The translations under genes and the position numbers were made by a program. A DNA stretch of 64,000 nt, taken from positions 1-64,000 of IMG/VR virus record IMGVR_UViG_3300042540_001929. One strand, written 5' to 3'. Source of the stretch: a virus. The notes beneath the pieces are model-generated. The model worked only from the letters and a program-made list of their open reading frames with translations, was not told the DNA's origin and did no database searches. Below, in pieces: positions 27,140 through 36,035 of the stretch. Numbering within the stretch: the stretch's first letter is position 1; each line of letters begins with the position of its first letter.

Positions 27140-27817
27140 ATGTTTAACGAAAGCAATTCTATAACAGGCGGAGATTTAGATATCTATGGCGGTAGCTCTT
27201 CAGCAGTTACCGGGGGAACTTATTTTGGTGAAGGATCCTCCCAAGTAGGATTAGATCCTGGTCCTTCTGCCAATTTTGATACTAGGTACACTCTGATTGC
27301 TTTAAATCCAGGAGGTTTAGAAAGGGTCAATCTGACATTTTCGAACTTCAACGATCCAAAAAATATTAGGTTTTACAATACCTCAATGAATGTTGCTTGG
27401 CAGGATGTTACCGAACAAAAATTAGATTTGGTTGATTTTTTCTATCCTGTTCGAGATTTCTCTGGATACCAACAACAGACCTTTGTAATAGCTCCTTATA
27501 CATCGGTTAATCTAGATCAAGGAGATTTCGACACTACTTTAGGAGAAATCGGTTTGTTTATGGCAAGAGCACAATTTTATGCAGATGCAACACCAGACCA
27601 AAGAATGCTTTATTGGGAATATAAAGGTTCTAGATACATCATGGCAGATTTTATGATGCTAACTGGACAGGTAAAAAATGGCCAAATTTGGAAGGGATGG
27701 CAAACCAGCAATGATGTTTCTTCTGAAGTTGGTTATACTGGAGCAGCTACTGGAGGTTTTGTTTTTTCAAATCCAACCGAGTATAATGTAAAATTAACGG
27801 TTTTAACCGCAAGCTAA
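27140..27817 (+). CDS. Probable virion protein (paralogue of 27819-28361)
   Basis: A 225-residue beta-rich protein. The C-terminal 90 residues (WEYKGSRYIMADFMMLTGQV, WKGWQTSNDVSS, TGGFVFSNPTEYNVKLTVLT) have the same pattern as the next gene, so the two are paralogues. The N-terminal 60 residues are Gly/Ser-rich and lack a counterpart. Codon use and position under a late promoter element suggest a structural protein. No family recognised. Confidence 0.5.
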   Translation: MFNESNSITGGDLDIYGGSSSAVTGGTYFGEGSSQVGLDPGPSANFDTRYTLIALNPGGLERVNLTFSNFNDPKNIRFYNTSMNVAWQDVTEQKLDLVDFFYPVRDFSGYQQQTFVIAPYTSVNLDQGDFDTTLGEIGLFMARAQFYADATPDQRMLYWEYKGSRYIMADFMMLTGQVKNGQIWKGWQTSNDVSSEVGYTGAATGGFVFSNPTEYNVKLTVLTAS

Positions 27818-27818
27818 A

Positions 27819-28361
27819 ATGGCAACCAGACCTATCCTTTGTCCTCCTATTCCACCTAACGGTTGGGTTTTCTTTAAAAATCAATTTGTGTTGGAAGAAG
27901 ATTTTAACTACACAACCTTTTTTAACTTTAAAGATTTAGCGTTTGTTGTTCAAGATTATTCTAGATTGATGATCACACTGAAAAGAACTAAATCTATTAA
28001 GCTAAGTCAAACCGACATTGGAACGGAGGGTTTTGTACGTTGGATAGCAGTTAAGGTTCAATACCCTGCTCCAAAAAATCCGATATTGTTTGCTTCGCAA
28101 ACCCCAATTATTCCAGGAGTTCCTACACCTAAGAACGGAACTCCACAAATCCAAAAATACATTCACTGGAGTTATCAAGGTAAAACTTACAACCTAGGGG
28201 AACTTATGGTACTAAGTGGTAACCCTCTTGGATCTACTGATTCTGATGTAACTGGGTGGAATTTAAGCGAATATGATTTACTTTATTCGGGTGGCGGAAT
28301 CACTTTTACCAACCCTCATCCCGACTTCGATGTGAAACTACAAGTTCTGGTAGCTAAATAA
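27819..28361 (+). CDS. Probable virion protein (paralogue of 27140-27817)
   Basis: A 180-residue protein, one base after the preceding gene. Shared features with it: HWSYQGKTYNLGELMVLSGN versus WEYKGSRYIMADFMMLTGQV, a GW-x-L/T-S motif, and GGGITFTNPHPDFDVKLQVL at the end. The N-terminal part starts RPILCPPIPPNGWVFFKNQF. Likely a small beta-sandwich structural or decoration protein; function unknown. Confidence 0.5.
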   Translation: MATRPILCPPIPPNGWVFFKNQFVLEEDFNYTTFFNFKDLAFVVQDYSRLMITLKRTKSIKLSQTDIGTEGFVRWIAVKVQYPAPKNPILFASQTPIIPGVPTPKNGTPQIQKYIHWSYQGKTYNLGELMVLSGNPLGSTDSDVTGWNLSEYDLLYSGGGITFTNPHPDFDVKLQVLVAK

Positions 28362-28389
28362 AAAAATTCAGAAAACGAAAGTTCTGAAT

Positions 28390-28397
28390 GATATATA
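28390..28397 (+). promoter_or_regulatory. Putative late promoter element GATATATA
   Basis: GATATATA 24 bases before the ATG at 28422. A 7-bp hairpin (TTCAGAA / TTCTGAA, 28367-28388) lies directly upstream, between the two genes. Confidence 0.5.
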
Positions 28398-28421
28398 GTA
28401 CGTAAAAAAATTCAAAAGAAA

Positions 28422-31088
28422 ATGGATTTACTGAATAAACTCAAAACCCTAAGAAATACAACTACTTCTCCAGAAGTTAAAGCTATCTGTGAATCAAACA
28501 TTCAAAAGATAGAAAAAGGAGACCCTAATATCAATTCCGATTCGATCATGGAGTCCATCCAAAATTTCGAACGTGTTGATACACCATCGCAAGATCCCTT
28601 TCAACTTATGAGAGAACAGGAATTGACTAGATCCAAAAACGCCGCAAATAGATTGATGGAATCATGGGGTGGTGTTGGGAATGGTCTATCCAAAAACTCA
28701 GGAAGCTATGTAGAGAGTGAAAAAGAACAAACATCAAAAGTGGACTATACTAGCTTGAATGAGAATTTGTCTGCTCTTGCTTCGCAGGACAAAGGTGTAG
28801 AAGCTTTTATGAAGTCAGAAGAAGTAAATAATCTGGGTGTTTTTGAAGGAATTAATACAATTCGGAATTCTGGTATTTTCGAACATCCTTCCATCAAAAT
28901 TATTTGTGAAAAATATTATCATTTGCTGAAAAGCAAAAATATGCCAGAATTCCTGGTAGCAGAAGGATTTCTTCAAGAAATGAAAAATTTTGATTGGGAT
29001 GAAAGAGTACAAGAAATAACAGAATCATTAAGCGAAAAGCTAACGGATCTCAGACCTGAAATCGAAGTTTCTAAAGCTTTGTATACCATTTCAAGTAATG
29101 CAGGTTCTGATTTTTATTCTCCTGTAACCGAATCCCTGAACAAGTGGCTGGTGTCTGAAAATAAATCAATATCTCTTCTAACAAAAGATATTTCAAGATG
29201 GCAATTTAATCCTATTGTTAGAAACTTGTTGAACAATCTTTCCCTGATGGAACAAGATTCTTCCAAGCTAAATATTCCGATCCATGCTGGTAATTCTTCA
29301 GTCCGTAGAGTTTTCTCTCCTGTTCTTGTAGAAGGAGGTAAAACCATTTTCACCATTGGGTCAAATGTTTTTGAAGGATCAAGCCAAGGATTGAAGAAAC
29401 TAAATCGTGGGCAGGTAGCTGTTCTCCCAAAAAATTTCATTTCAGTTTTAGAATCTTTTTATGCTCCATATGTAAAGGTCGATGAGAATGGTTTAAATGT
29501 TTTTGTTGGTAAACACAAATTTTCTTTAATTGAAGAAGGAGAAAGCGTATCAATTCTATTCAACGGAAAATCAATGAAATTCCAAGATAAAGTGAACCTT
29601 TCAAAGGCAATTGGATTAGAAATTTCCGGATCTTTGGGTATGAACGAAAACAAAATTGTTTATGACATTTTGAATTTGTATGAGAACTTCCTTTCGATTG
29701 TTGAACTTGATTTTGCAAAAAGAATTGAATCCAAAGTTTATGAAGGTGCTTCAGTAAACCTCATTAAATGGGAAAATAAAATATTCCTTAACAGAATTAA
29801 CGAATCTATGTCAGATAATTCTGTTTTTGAAGTTAATGGAACACAGGCAACAAACATGGTAAGAGAATTCTTGAAATATGATATTTCAGAGGGTTTAACT
29901 GAATTTTTGGATGGTGAATCTAGAATCAAATCTATCATGCTAAACGACAGAAAGAGGTTGATGGAAAATATTACAGTTCTAGAAGGACAGCTTCAAAAAG
30001 TTGAATCGCAAATGGGTTTAAATCCTTTGTTTGCAAATTCACCTGAACTTCAAAGGGCTCAGAATTTATTGGAAAGAGAACTTTCCTCTTTGCGCAAAAA
30101 GTGGTCAGCAGTGAACACAGAGCTTCAAAAAATTGAAAATGAACCTTTGTCTTTTGAGGAAGTGTACGAGGATGATAAATTTAACGTCGGAGAATATGTT
30201 AAGGTTTTGGAATCTGGAAACACAGGTAAAATTATTTCTATTGATTCTACATCCGGTTCTTATACGGTATTGATGGACAACGGTAGGACCGGAGATTTTA
30301 AAATCGATGAAATTATCAATCTGGACGATGCATTATCCACTGCAGGTGATGAAAATGAAGTCGAGGCAGAAACACAAGAGGAATTGAAAGAAGCTTCTCA
30401 GCAATTGGCTACAGCTCCCGGTAAATCTGCAAAGGAAAAGAAAGATGCAACTCCAGGCAACACGATGAGAAAAAATACAGAAGCTGCACCTAAAGGAAAA
30501 GACAATAACAAAGGTGGACAAAAAGATGTAGAGAATTTGAAAGATGCTAATTTAGAGGAGGCACCAGAAGGAAAAGAAACACACACCAAATACAAGGCAA
30601 CTAAAGGTGCTGGGTATAATTTGTCGGAAGACACACGTTTCAGCAAATCTGATGTTAAACTTATGAAGCTTTCAGAAACTCCTGGTTCTGAAGAAGGCGA
30701 TGCAGATTATGAAGTCAAGGGAATTCGATACAAATCTAAAAACCCTCAGGTCATGAAAACAGATCCTAATTTTGCTTCTGCTCCAGGAAGTGAAAAAGGG
30801 AAAGAGCTCCACTACAAAGTAGATGATGAGATGGGTTATAATGTGGATGAAAAAACAGAGCTCGAAAAAACAAATCAAAATTTGGCAGTTGCCCCAGGTA
30901 AATCCGAAGGAGATGCTGGATATGGGGTAAAAACTATCAAGGGTAAAGCACATAGTCCACAGGTAATGAAAACTGATCCAAATTTCGCGGTAGCTCCCTC
31001 TAAGGGCTCCGAGGGAAGGATAGGTTATAAGTCCAATCCTGAAATGGGTTACAATATCGACGAAAGCGAGGAGTCAAAAAAAAACTAA
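28422..31088 (+). CDS. Large virion-associated protein with C-terminal repeats
   Basis: An 888-residue protein that I do not recognise. The first 550 residues are helical and acidic. A small beta-barrel follows (about 590-635: FNVGEYVKVLESGNTGKIIS, KOW/SH3-like). The last 250 residues are low-complexity with repeats: PQVMKTDPNFASAP and PQVMKTDPNFAVAP, each followed by a (D/P)EMGYN(V/I)DE segment. Internal LNE motifs (TSLNENLSAL) resemble prohead protease sites. The frame ends in an A-rich run; a similar repeat-like peptide continues in another frame downstream (31085-31258). Probably an internal head protein (inference). Confidence 0.5.
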   Translation: MDLLNKLKTLRNTTTSPEVKAICESNIQKIEKGDPNINSDSIMESIQNFERVDTPSQDPFQLMREQELTRSKNAANRLMESWGGVGNGLSKNSGSYVESEKEQTSKVDYTSLNENLSALASQDKGVEAFMKSEEVNNLGVFEGINTIRNSGIFEHPSIKIICEKYYHLLKSKNMPEFLVAEGFLQEMKNFDWDERVQEITESLSEKLTDLRPEIEVSKALYTISSNAGSDFYSPVTESLNKWLVSENKSISLLTKDISRWQFNPIVRNLLNNLSLMEQDSSKLNIPIHAGNSSVRRVFSPVLVEGGKTIFTIGSNVFEGSSQGLKKLNRGQVAVLPKNFISVLESFYAPYVKVDENGLNVFVGKHKFSLIEEGESVSILFNGKSMKFQDKVNLSKAIGLEISGSLGMNENKIVYDILNLYENFLSIVELDFAKRIESKVYEGASVNLIKWENKIFLNRINESMSDNSVFEVNGTQATNMVREFLKYDISEGLTEFLDGESRIKSIMLNDRKRLMENITVLEGQLQKVESQMGLNPLFANSPELQRAQNLLERELSSLRKKWSAVNTELQKIENEPLSFEEVYEDDKFNVGEYVKVLESGNTGKIISIDSTSGSYTVLMDNGRTGDFKIDEIINLDDALSTAGDENEVEAETQEELKEASQQLATAPGKSAKEKKDATPGNTMRKNTEAAPKGKDNNKGGQKDVENLKDANLEEAPEGKETHTKYKATKGAGYNLSEDTRFSKSDVKLMKLSETPGSEEGDADYEVKGIRYKSKNPQVMKTDPNFASAPGSEKGKELHYKVDDEMGYNVDEKTELEKTNQNLAVAPGKSEGDAGYGVKTIKGKAHSPQVMKTDPNFAVAPSKGSEGRIGYKSNPEMGYNIDESEESKKN

Positions 31089-31258
31089 AAAAAATCCTCA
31101 GTAGGGTATGGGCTTTTGCACCATCTAGTCCAGATCAGGACAAAAAACCCGAACCTTTTGTAGATGATTATAAAAAGGGTATGAGTTTTGCACCATCTGG
31201 AAAATCTGAAGATAGTGAATTTACAGATGATTCGGCTGAGGAAAATAAGTTTTAAATG
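31085..31258 (+). other. Out-of-frame continuation of the 888-residue protein (frameshift or remnant)
   Basis: In the -1 frame relative to the upstream gene the DNA reads LKKILSRVWAFAPSSPDQDK and later VDDYKKGMSFAPSG, matching the xFAxAPxxSE repeats of the upstream C-terminus. The upstream stop is preceded by A AAA AAC, a classical -1 slippery heptamer (31079-31085). A second break at about 31200 would be needed to reach the acidic end DSEFTDDSAEENKF (stop at 31254). So it is a programmed shift, a decayed tail, or homopolymer length errors in the sequence. Confidence 0.45.
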
Positions 31259-31314
31259 AAACTAACCTCGAGGATAAAACTAAGATTCTAAGTTAGCAAT
31301 TTTTTTAACATTTA

Positions 31315-31674
31315 ATGACAAAAGTTTACGTTACAAACTCCAGTTTAATGGCTGCTATTCTTGAATCTAAGAAAAAAGGCCAACTGACCAACGAGACAAT
31401 CGAAATGTTCAATTTAATGATTGCTGGTATTTCCAAGAAAATGGCTTACAAAGATCCAGATGATAAAGCTGATTGTATGGCTTTTGCAATGGAAGATCTT
31501 TGTAAGTATTGGAATAGGTTCGATCCAACCAAATCAAATAATCCATTTGCTTATTACACACAAATAGCAAAAAATGGATTTGCAAAAGGGTGGAAAAAAA
31601 TTCACCCCCCTAAATCCCCTAAAACCATTCCATTTTCTTATATTACAGGAGAAGACAATTCCTATAATATTTAG
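31315..31674 (+). CDS. 55: Late-transcription sigma factor, gp55-like
   Basis: A 119-residue protein. The N-terminal half has TNSSLMAAILESKKKGQLTN and LMIAGISKKMAYKD, then ADCMAFAMEDLCKYWNRFDP and NPFAYYTQIAKNGFAKGWKK. These line up with T4 gp55 (LMLIAEGLSKRF..., [38 protein letters not shown]), which binds RNA polymerase core and reads the late promoter box. It is shorter than T4 gp55 (185 aa), lacking most of the C-terminus apart from a short SYITGEDNSYNI. In T4 the end of gp55 contacts the sliding clamp; here that contact may be reduced. Its stop abuts the gp4 start. Confidence 0.88.
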   Translation: MTKVYVTNSSLMAAILESKKKGQLTNETIEMFNLMIAGISKKMAYKDPDDKADCMAFAMEDLCKYWNRFDPTKSNNPFAYYTQIAKNGFAKGWKKIHPPKSPKTIPFSYITGEDNSYNI

Positions 31675-32160
31675 ATGACTGATATTAAGAAAATAAAGCC
31701 CAACGGTAGCTACAAATCTGGTTTGTATGTACCGGTCAATCCAGACAAATACGTTGGAGATATACACAACATAATTTGTAGATCAAGCTGGGAATTCAGA
31801 TTTTGCAAATATTGTGATAATAACGATAAAATTTTAAAGTGGAGTTCAGAACCAGCCGCTATACCATATTATAATCCTTTGGACAAAAAAGATCACAAGT
31901 ACAATGTTGATTTTTATTTGAAAGCCCTTCAAGACGATGGTAATGAACAGGAATGGTTGGTAGAGGTGAAACCTGAAAAGCAACACGAAAAGCCAGTATA
32001 TGAAGGAACTTACACCGTAGATAAACTGAAATCATACAATCACAAAATGCAAATTTGGATTACAAACCAAGCCAAATTCAAAGCTGCTAAACATTGGGCT
32101 GAAAGTAGAGGAATGAAATTTGGGGTTGTAAACGAGAAATTCTTATTTCAAAGTAAATGA
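31675..32160 (+). CDS. 4: Head completion protein, gp4-like nuclease
   Basis: A 161-residue protein. VNPDKYVGDIHNIICRSSWE, WSSEPAAIPYYNPLDKKDHK, YNVDFYLKA, WLVEVKPEKQ and AAKHWAESRGMKFGVVNEKF match T4 gp4 (gp50/65) through its whole length (SNWE, GSETAVIPYF, MDIWMK, IEIKPKKE). The E...D...E-x-K pattern is that of a restriction-endonuclease-like fold. In T4 it is needed to finish the head after packaging. It overlaps the next gene by four bases. Confidence 0.92.
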   Translation: MTDIKKIKPNGSYKSGLYVPVNPDKYVGDIHNIICRSSWEFRFCKYCDNNDKILKWSSEPAAIPYYNPLDKKDHKYNVDFYLKALQDDGNEQEWLVEVKPEKQHEKPVYEGTYTVDKLKSYNHKMQIWITNQAKFKAAKHWAESRGMKFGVVNEKFLFQSK

Positions 32161-32759
32161 TCGACTTTCAGGATCAGGCCAGAAAATTAAGAAGTGAATT
32201 TCCTTCTTTAACTAAACTTAATTCATTGATAAACGAGGAATTTTTGGAAAAATATGGGCCAAGCTCGAATCACTCTGGAGAGAAATTCACTTCTTTTAAA
32301 AGCGGAAAAATTTATTTTGCGTTACACACAACAAAAACAAATCCAGGAGAAAAAAATCCCTTCGTAAATAGATATCCGTGCTTTCTTTTTTTATCAGAAG
32401 AAAGAATTGGTACAGGGATGATTTGCAAAGTAATGGATCTTACAATTATTCCAAATGATAAACGGGCAGAAATTTTAACTAGACTAACTTCTACTTTTTC
32501 AGAAATACTTCAAGAAAATATGAGAAATATTTTGGGATCTCAAATGCCTTTGAATCTTAAGGGAGAAAATTTACAAAAAATATTCAAAGGAACTGGATAC
32601 GAGTTTGCAATTTTTGGGTTTCACAAGGAAAATTTACGTGACGTGAAAATTGTAGATTATGAAGACTGGGTAAAAATTCCTTATTTCAATAACGCCTCAA
32701 TAGAGGGTCTCTCTTTGGATAAGATATATAGGGAATATAAATCGAAAATAAAAACTTGA
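32157..32759 (+). CDS. Unknown conserved phage protein (possible tail or head completion)
   Basis: A 200-residue protein between gp4 and the portal genes. Central sequence KSGKIYFALHTTKTNPGEKN, YPCFLFLSEERIG and DLTIIPNDKRAEILTRL recalls a family of T4-like phage proteins near the gp4/gp53 genes that share a G-x-IYxF ... PxxxxL ... R motif order. I cannot assign it firmly; the C-terminal DYEDWVKIPYFNNASIEGLS is typical of structural assembly proteins. Translationally coupled to gp4. Confidence 0.45.
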   Translation: MIDFQDQARKLRSEFPSLTKLNSLINEEFLEKYGPSSNHSGEKFTSFKSGKIYFALHTTKTNPGEKNPFVNRYPCFLFLSEERIGTGMICKVMDLTIIPNDKRAEILTRLTSTFSEILQENMRNILGSQMPLNLKGENLQKIFKGTGYEFAIFGFHKENLRDVKIVDYEDWVKIPYFNNASIEGLSLDKIYREYKSKIKT

Positions 32760-32789
32760 TTTTGTCTATAAAAATAAATTTCTGGCTTC

Positions 32790-34415
32790 ATGGCAGGATT
32801 TAACGAGAATCCAAATACCAATCCCATATTCCAAAGAATAAGGGAATCCATCAAAAATCTGAGTAATTTCGGATTGCGGTATGGTGACATGGTGGTTAAA
32901 AATTCCCAAGCCATTGGTGCTACTGAAGCAGAATTTTTAAAGAAGGGACCTATAGAAGATGAAACAACTTTTTTCTCCTTAGGAAGACAAGATACGACAA
33001 CCAGACAATACATTTCCTATTTTGATAAAGACTATGCAGGAAAAAGAGATTACTTGAGAAAATTTTCTTTAAACCCGGAAATTGAATATATTCTGGATAC
33101 TGTTTGCGACGAGTCTATTTCTTATGATGGTTATAACTTTTTCGCTTATCCAGCATTCCTTAATATAACCGGGCTTAAACAAGATGTAATAGATAAAATT
33201 GATTCAACGTACAAAAAATTGTACGACATGTTTGGATTCAATGATGATATTTCTGCCTGGCAGTACTTCAGGCAGCTTTTGGTTGATGGTTTTGTAGCTT
33301 TCGAAATTGTGTATGATGACAAAGGAAAAAATATTATCGGATTTAAAGAATTGGATGCTACCACGTTAATGCCCTCTGTAGAAAAGCAGAAAGATGGAAC
33401 ATTCTTGAATGTTTGGTATCAATATCCTAAGGACGAAAGAAAAAGAAGAATGCTGTATGATTCTCAGATCATTTATCTTTCTTACGCAAAGGGTAATTCT
33501 GTTTCAAGGGTAAGTTATACTGAAAGGTTAATTCGTCCATATAATGTTCTGAGGATCATAGAATACACTCGTGTTATTTGGTCTGTGATGAATGCATCTT
33601 TCCGTCTTAAAATGACAGTTCCGGTAGGCTCCAGATCACAACAAAAGGCTATGCAAACACTCGGAGAGTTAATGTCTATCTATAAAGAAGATATTCAATT
33701 CAACGACGAAAGCGGTGAACTTTCAGTAAACGGACAACCAAAAATTCAGTTCTACAAAAATTATCTTATGCCCAAAGGTGCTTTGGGTACTCCTAATATT
33801 GAACCTTTAAATACTGCTGGACCAAATTTGAATGATCCAGCTCCTTTGGCTTACTTTTTTGACAAGTTGGTTCAAGAATCTAAAATACCATTTTCTAGAT
33901 TTCAAGGGCCTGATGGCGGATCAACAGGTAAATATGCCAATGCAGCAGAAGGATTAGACAAAGAAGAAATTAGATTTTCGAAGTTCATTATGAGATTGAG
34001 ATCTGTTTTTCAAGATATTCTCATAAAACCTCTATGGATTCAATTGTGTCGTGATTTTCCCCAATTGGAGAAGGATTATATGTTCAGAAGTCAGCTTGGT
34101 TTAACTTTTGTTTCAGATAATCCGTTTCGTGTTAACCAGGAGATAGAAACGATGAGCAAAAGAAAAGAATCCATCGACTCTATGTACCAATTAGTGGATG
34201 AAGAAGGTCAACCTTTCTTTTCTTTAGGATTTTTGATTGAAAATTTTCTTGGAATGACCGAGGATGATATCAAGGCTAATGAAGAAGCGAAAGAGAAGGC
34301 AAAAAAGAAAAAAGAAAAAAATTCACCTGAGGGAGAAGGGGGAGAAGAAGGCGGTGCTCCTCCTGAAGGGCCAGAACCAGGAGCAGCCCCGCCTGAAACA
34401 GAAACACCAACATAA
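32790..34415 (+). CDS. 20: Portal protein, gp20-like (copy A)
   Basis: A 541-residue portal vertex protein. Core features: QYISYFDKDYAGKRDYLRKF near the N-terminus, WQYFRQLLVDGFVAFEIVYD, GNSVSRVSYTERLIRPYNVL (about residues 235-254), the long helix with SQQKAMQTLGELMSIYKEDI, YKNYLMP, SKIPFSRFQGPDGG and EEIRFSKFIMRLRSVFQDIL. This is the order in T4 gp20. The last 40 residues are Lys/Glu then Gly/Pro-rich. The portal is a 12-subunit ring at one vertex, starting head assembly and conducting DNA. A second full-length portal gene follows two bases later. Confidence 0.95.
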   Translation: MAGFNENPNTNPIFQRIRESIKNLSNFGLRYGDMVVKNSQAIGATEAEFLKKGPIEDETTFFSLGRQDTTTRQYISYFDKDYAGKRDYLRKFSLNPEIEYILDTVCDESISYDGYNFFAYPAFLNITGLKQDVIDKIDSTYKKLYDMFGFNDDISAWQYFRQLLVDGFVAFEIVYDDKGKNIIGFKELDATTLMPSVEKQKDGTFLNVWYQYPKDERKRRMLYDSQIIYLSYAKGNSVSRVSYTERLIRPYNVLRIIEYTRVIWSVMNASFRLKMTVPVGSRSQQKAMQTLGELMSIYKEDIQFNDESGELSVNGQPKIQFYKNYLMPKGALGTPNIEPLNTAGPNLNDPAPLAYFFDKLVQESKIPFSRFQGPDGGSTGKYANAAEGLDKEEIRFSKFIMRLRSVFQDILIKPLWIQLCRDFPQLEKDYMFRSQLGLTFVSDNPFRVNQEIETMSKRKESIDSMYQLVDEEGQPFFSLGFLIENFLGMTEDDIKANEEAKEKAKKKKEKNSPEGEGGEEGGAPPEGPEPGAAPPETETPT

Positions 34416-34417
34416 TT

Positions 34418-36025
34418 ATGGCAGGATTTAACGACGATAACAGCCAACAGCGTTCTTTCTTAGGAAATTTGTATCGAAATCTGTCCAGAATTGGAAGGTT
34501 TGGAATGCAGTATGAGGATATGGTCATCAGAAATTCGCAGGCTATAGGAGCAACTGAATCTACTTTTTTCAATAATCAAGGAACAGGATTTACTGAGAAT
34601 GATGCTTTCTTTTGGACATTGGGTTATCAAGACACCAGAGTAAGAAAATACATCGCTTATTTCGACAAGGACTATTTAGGCAAAAGAGAGTTTCTACGAA
34701 AATTTGCATTAAATGGAGAAATTGATTTTATCCTAGATACCCTTTCGGACGATGCCATAAATTATGACGATAAAAATTTCTTTGGATATCCTTCGTTATT
34801 GAATGTAGATCTAAAGCCCGAGGTGCGAGCTAAGGTGGAAGAAAATTTCAGAACTTTATACATGCTTTTTGGTTTTCAACAAAGCATTTTGGCCTGGCAA
34901 TATTTCCGTCAATTTTTGATTGATGGGTTTTTGGCTTTTGAAATTGTTTACTCTACAGACGGCAAGAAAATTGTTGGATTTAAAGAATTAGATGCTACTT
35001 CTTTACAACCAGCCACAGAACAACAACCTAACAAAGAATTTCAACAAATTTGGATTCAATATCCAGGTGATCCTAGAATGACCCGAAAATTAAAGGCAGA
35101 GCAAGTAATTTATCTTTCCTATGCCAAGGGTAACTCAGTTTCTAGAGTAAGTTATACGGAAAGACTTATTAGATCGTATAACATTTTAAGGGTGATGGAG
35201 AACACAAGAGTTATTTGGAATGTGATGAACGCTTCATACCGTTTGAAATTTGTTATTCCAGTTGGAACACAATCAGGACAAAAAGCAATGCAAACACTGG
35301 GACAATTAATGTCTCAGTATAAAGAAGAAATTCAAATCAACGATACTTCCGGGGAATTAACCGTAAATGGAGCTCCCAAAGTTCAGTTTTACAAAAATTA
35401 TTTATTCCCTGAAAAAGACGGAGAATCTCCGGACATCAACACATTAAATCCTGCTGGACCCGATTTCAACGTCATGGAAAACGTTGTGTACTTTTACAAC
35501 AAGCTGAAGTTAGACTCCAAAATTCCATATGCTAGATTTGCTTCGAGGAGTGGTCCTGTGACTTACCAGATTTCTATCGATCAGTTAGAAAGAGATGAAA
35601 TTAGATATGAAAAATTCGTTACCCGTTTGAGGTCTGTTTTTCAAGAACTTTTGGTAAAACCTTTATACATACAAACCTGTTTGGATTTTCCGGCTTTGTC
35701 TGAAGACCGGTCTTTCAAAGTTAATTTGGGGTTGGATTTTGTGAAAGAAAATGTTTTTGAGCAATTGATTGTACTTTCTAATTATACAAAAAGAACAGCT
35801 TTTATTACCGCCTTGGGTGATATGAAACAGAAGATTGGGGAAGAAGAAGTTCCTTATTTCGATAAGGAATGGCTTATCAAAAGATGGCTAGGTCTGAGCA
35901 TGGACGAATATCGTTCCAATCAAAAGTACAAAGATGATGAAAAAAAACAGGCAGACAAGGATAAAAAGGACAAGGGAGAAGAAGGAGGAGGTGGAGAAGG
36001 GGGAGCACCGGATTTTACGCTTTAA
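34418..36025 (+). CDS. Portal protein, gp20-like (copy B)
   Basis: A 535-residue paralogue of copy A. Both start MAGFN and share YGDMV/YEDMV, KNSQAIGAT/RNSQAIGAT, WQYFRQ, GFKELDAT, LSYAKGNSVSRVSYTERLIR, TRVIW, KAMQTLG, YKNYL and RLRSVFQ. Both keep full length and all core segments, so neither looks like a pseudogene. Differences are spread through the clip, wing and crown regions. Possibilities: a mixed portal ring, alternative rings, or one copy with another role such as core or neck assembly. It has no promoter of its own in the two-base gap. Confidence 0.93.
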   Translation: MAGFNDDNSQQRSFLGNLYRNLSRIGRFGMQYEDMVIRNSQAIGATESTFFNNQGTGFTENDAFFWTLGYQDTRVRKYIAYFDKDYLGKREFLRKFALNGEIDFILDTLSDDAINYDDKNFFGYPSLLNVDLKPEVRAKVEENFRTLYMLFGFQQSILAWQYFRQFLIDGFLAFEIVYSTDGKKIVGFKELDATSLQPATEQQPNKEFQQIWIQYPGDPRMTRKLKAEQVIYLSYAKGNSVSRVSYTERLIRSYNILRVMENTRVIWNVMNASYRLKFVIPVGTQSGQKAMQTLGQLMSQYKEEIQINDTSGELTVNGAPKVQFYKNYLFPEKDGESPDINTLNPAGPDFNVMENVVYFYNKLKLDSKIPYARFASRSGPVTYQISIDQLERDEIRYEKFVTRLRSVFQELLVKPLYIQTCLDFPALSEDRSFKVNLGLDFVKENVFEQLIVLSNYTKRTAFITALGDMKQKIGEEEVPYFDKEWLIKRWLGLSMDEYRSNQKYKDDEKKQADKDKKDKGEEGGGGEGGAPDFTL

Positions 36026-36035
36026 ATTTAACTGA

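Noticed and set aside
28367-28388. 7-bp hairpin between 28361 and 28422 as a terminator
   Set aside because: No T tract follows on the + strand; the T-rich side faces the - strand, where there is no gene to end.
31256-31314. ATG at 31256 and a loose stem near 31262-31300 as a small gene or terminator
   Set aside because: The frame has only 11 codons and the stem is short with a large loop.
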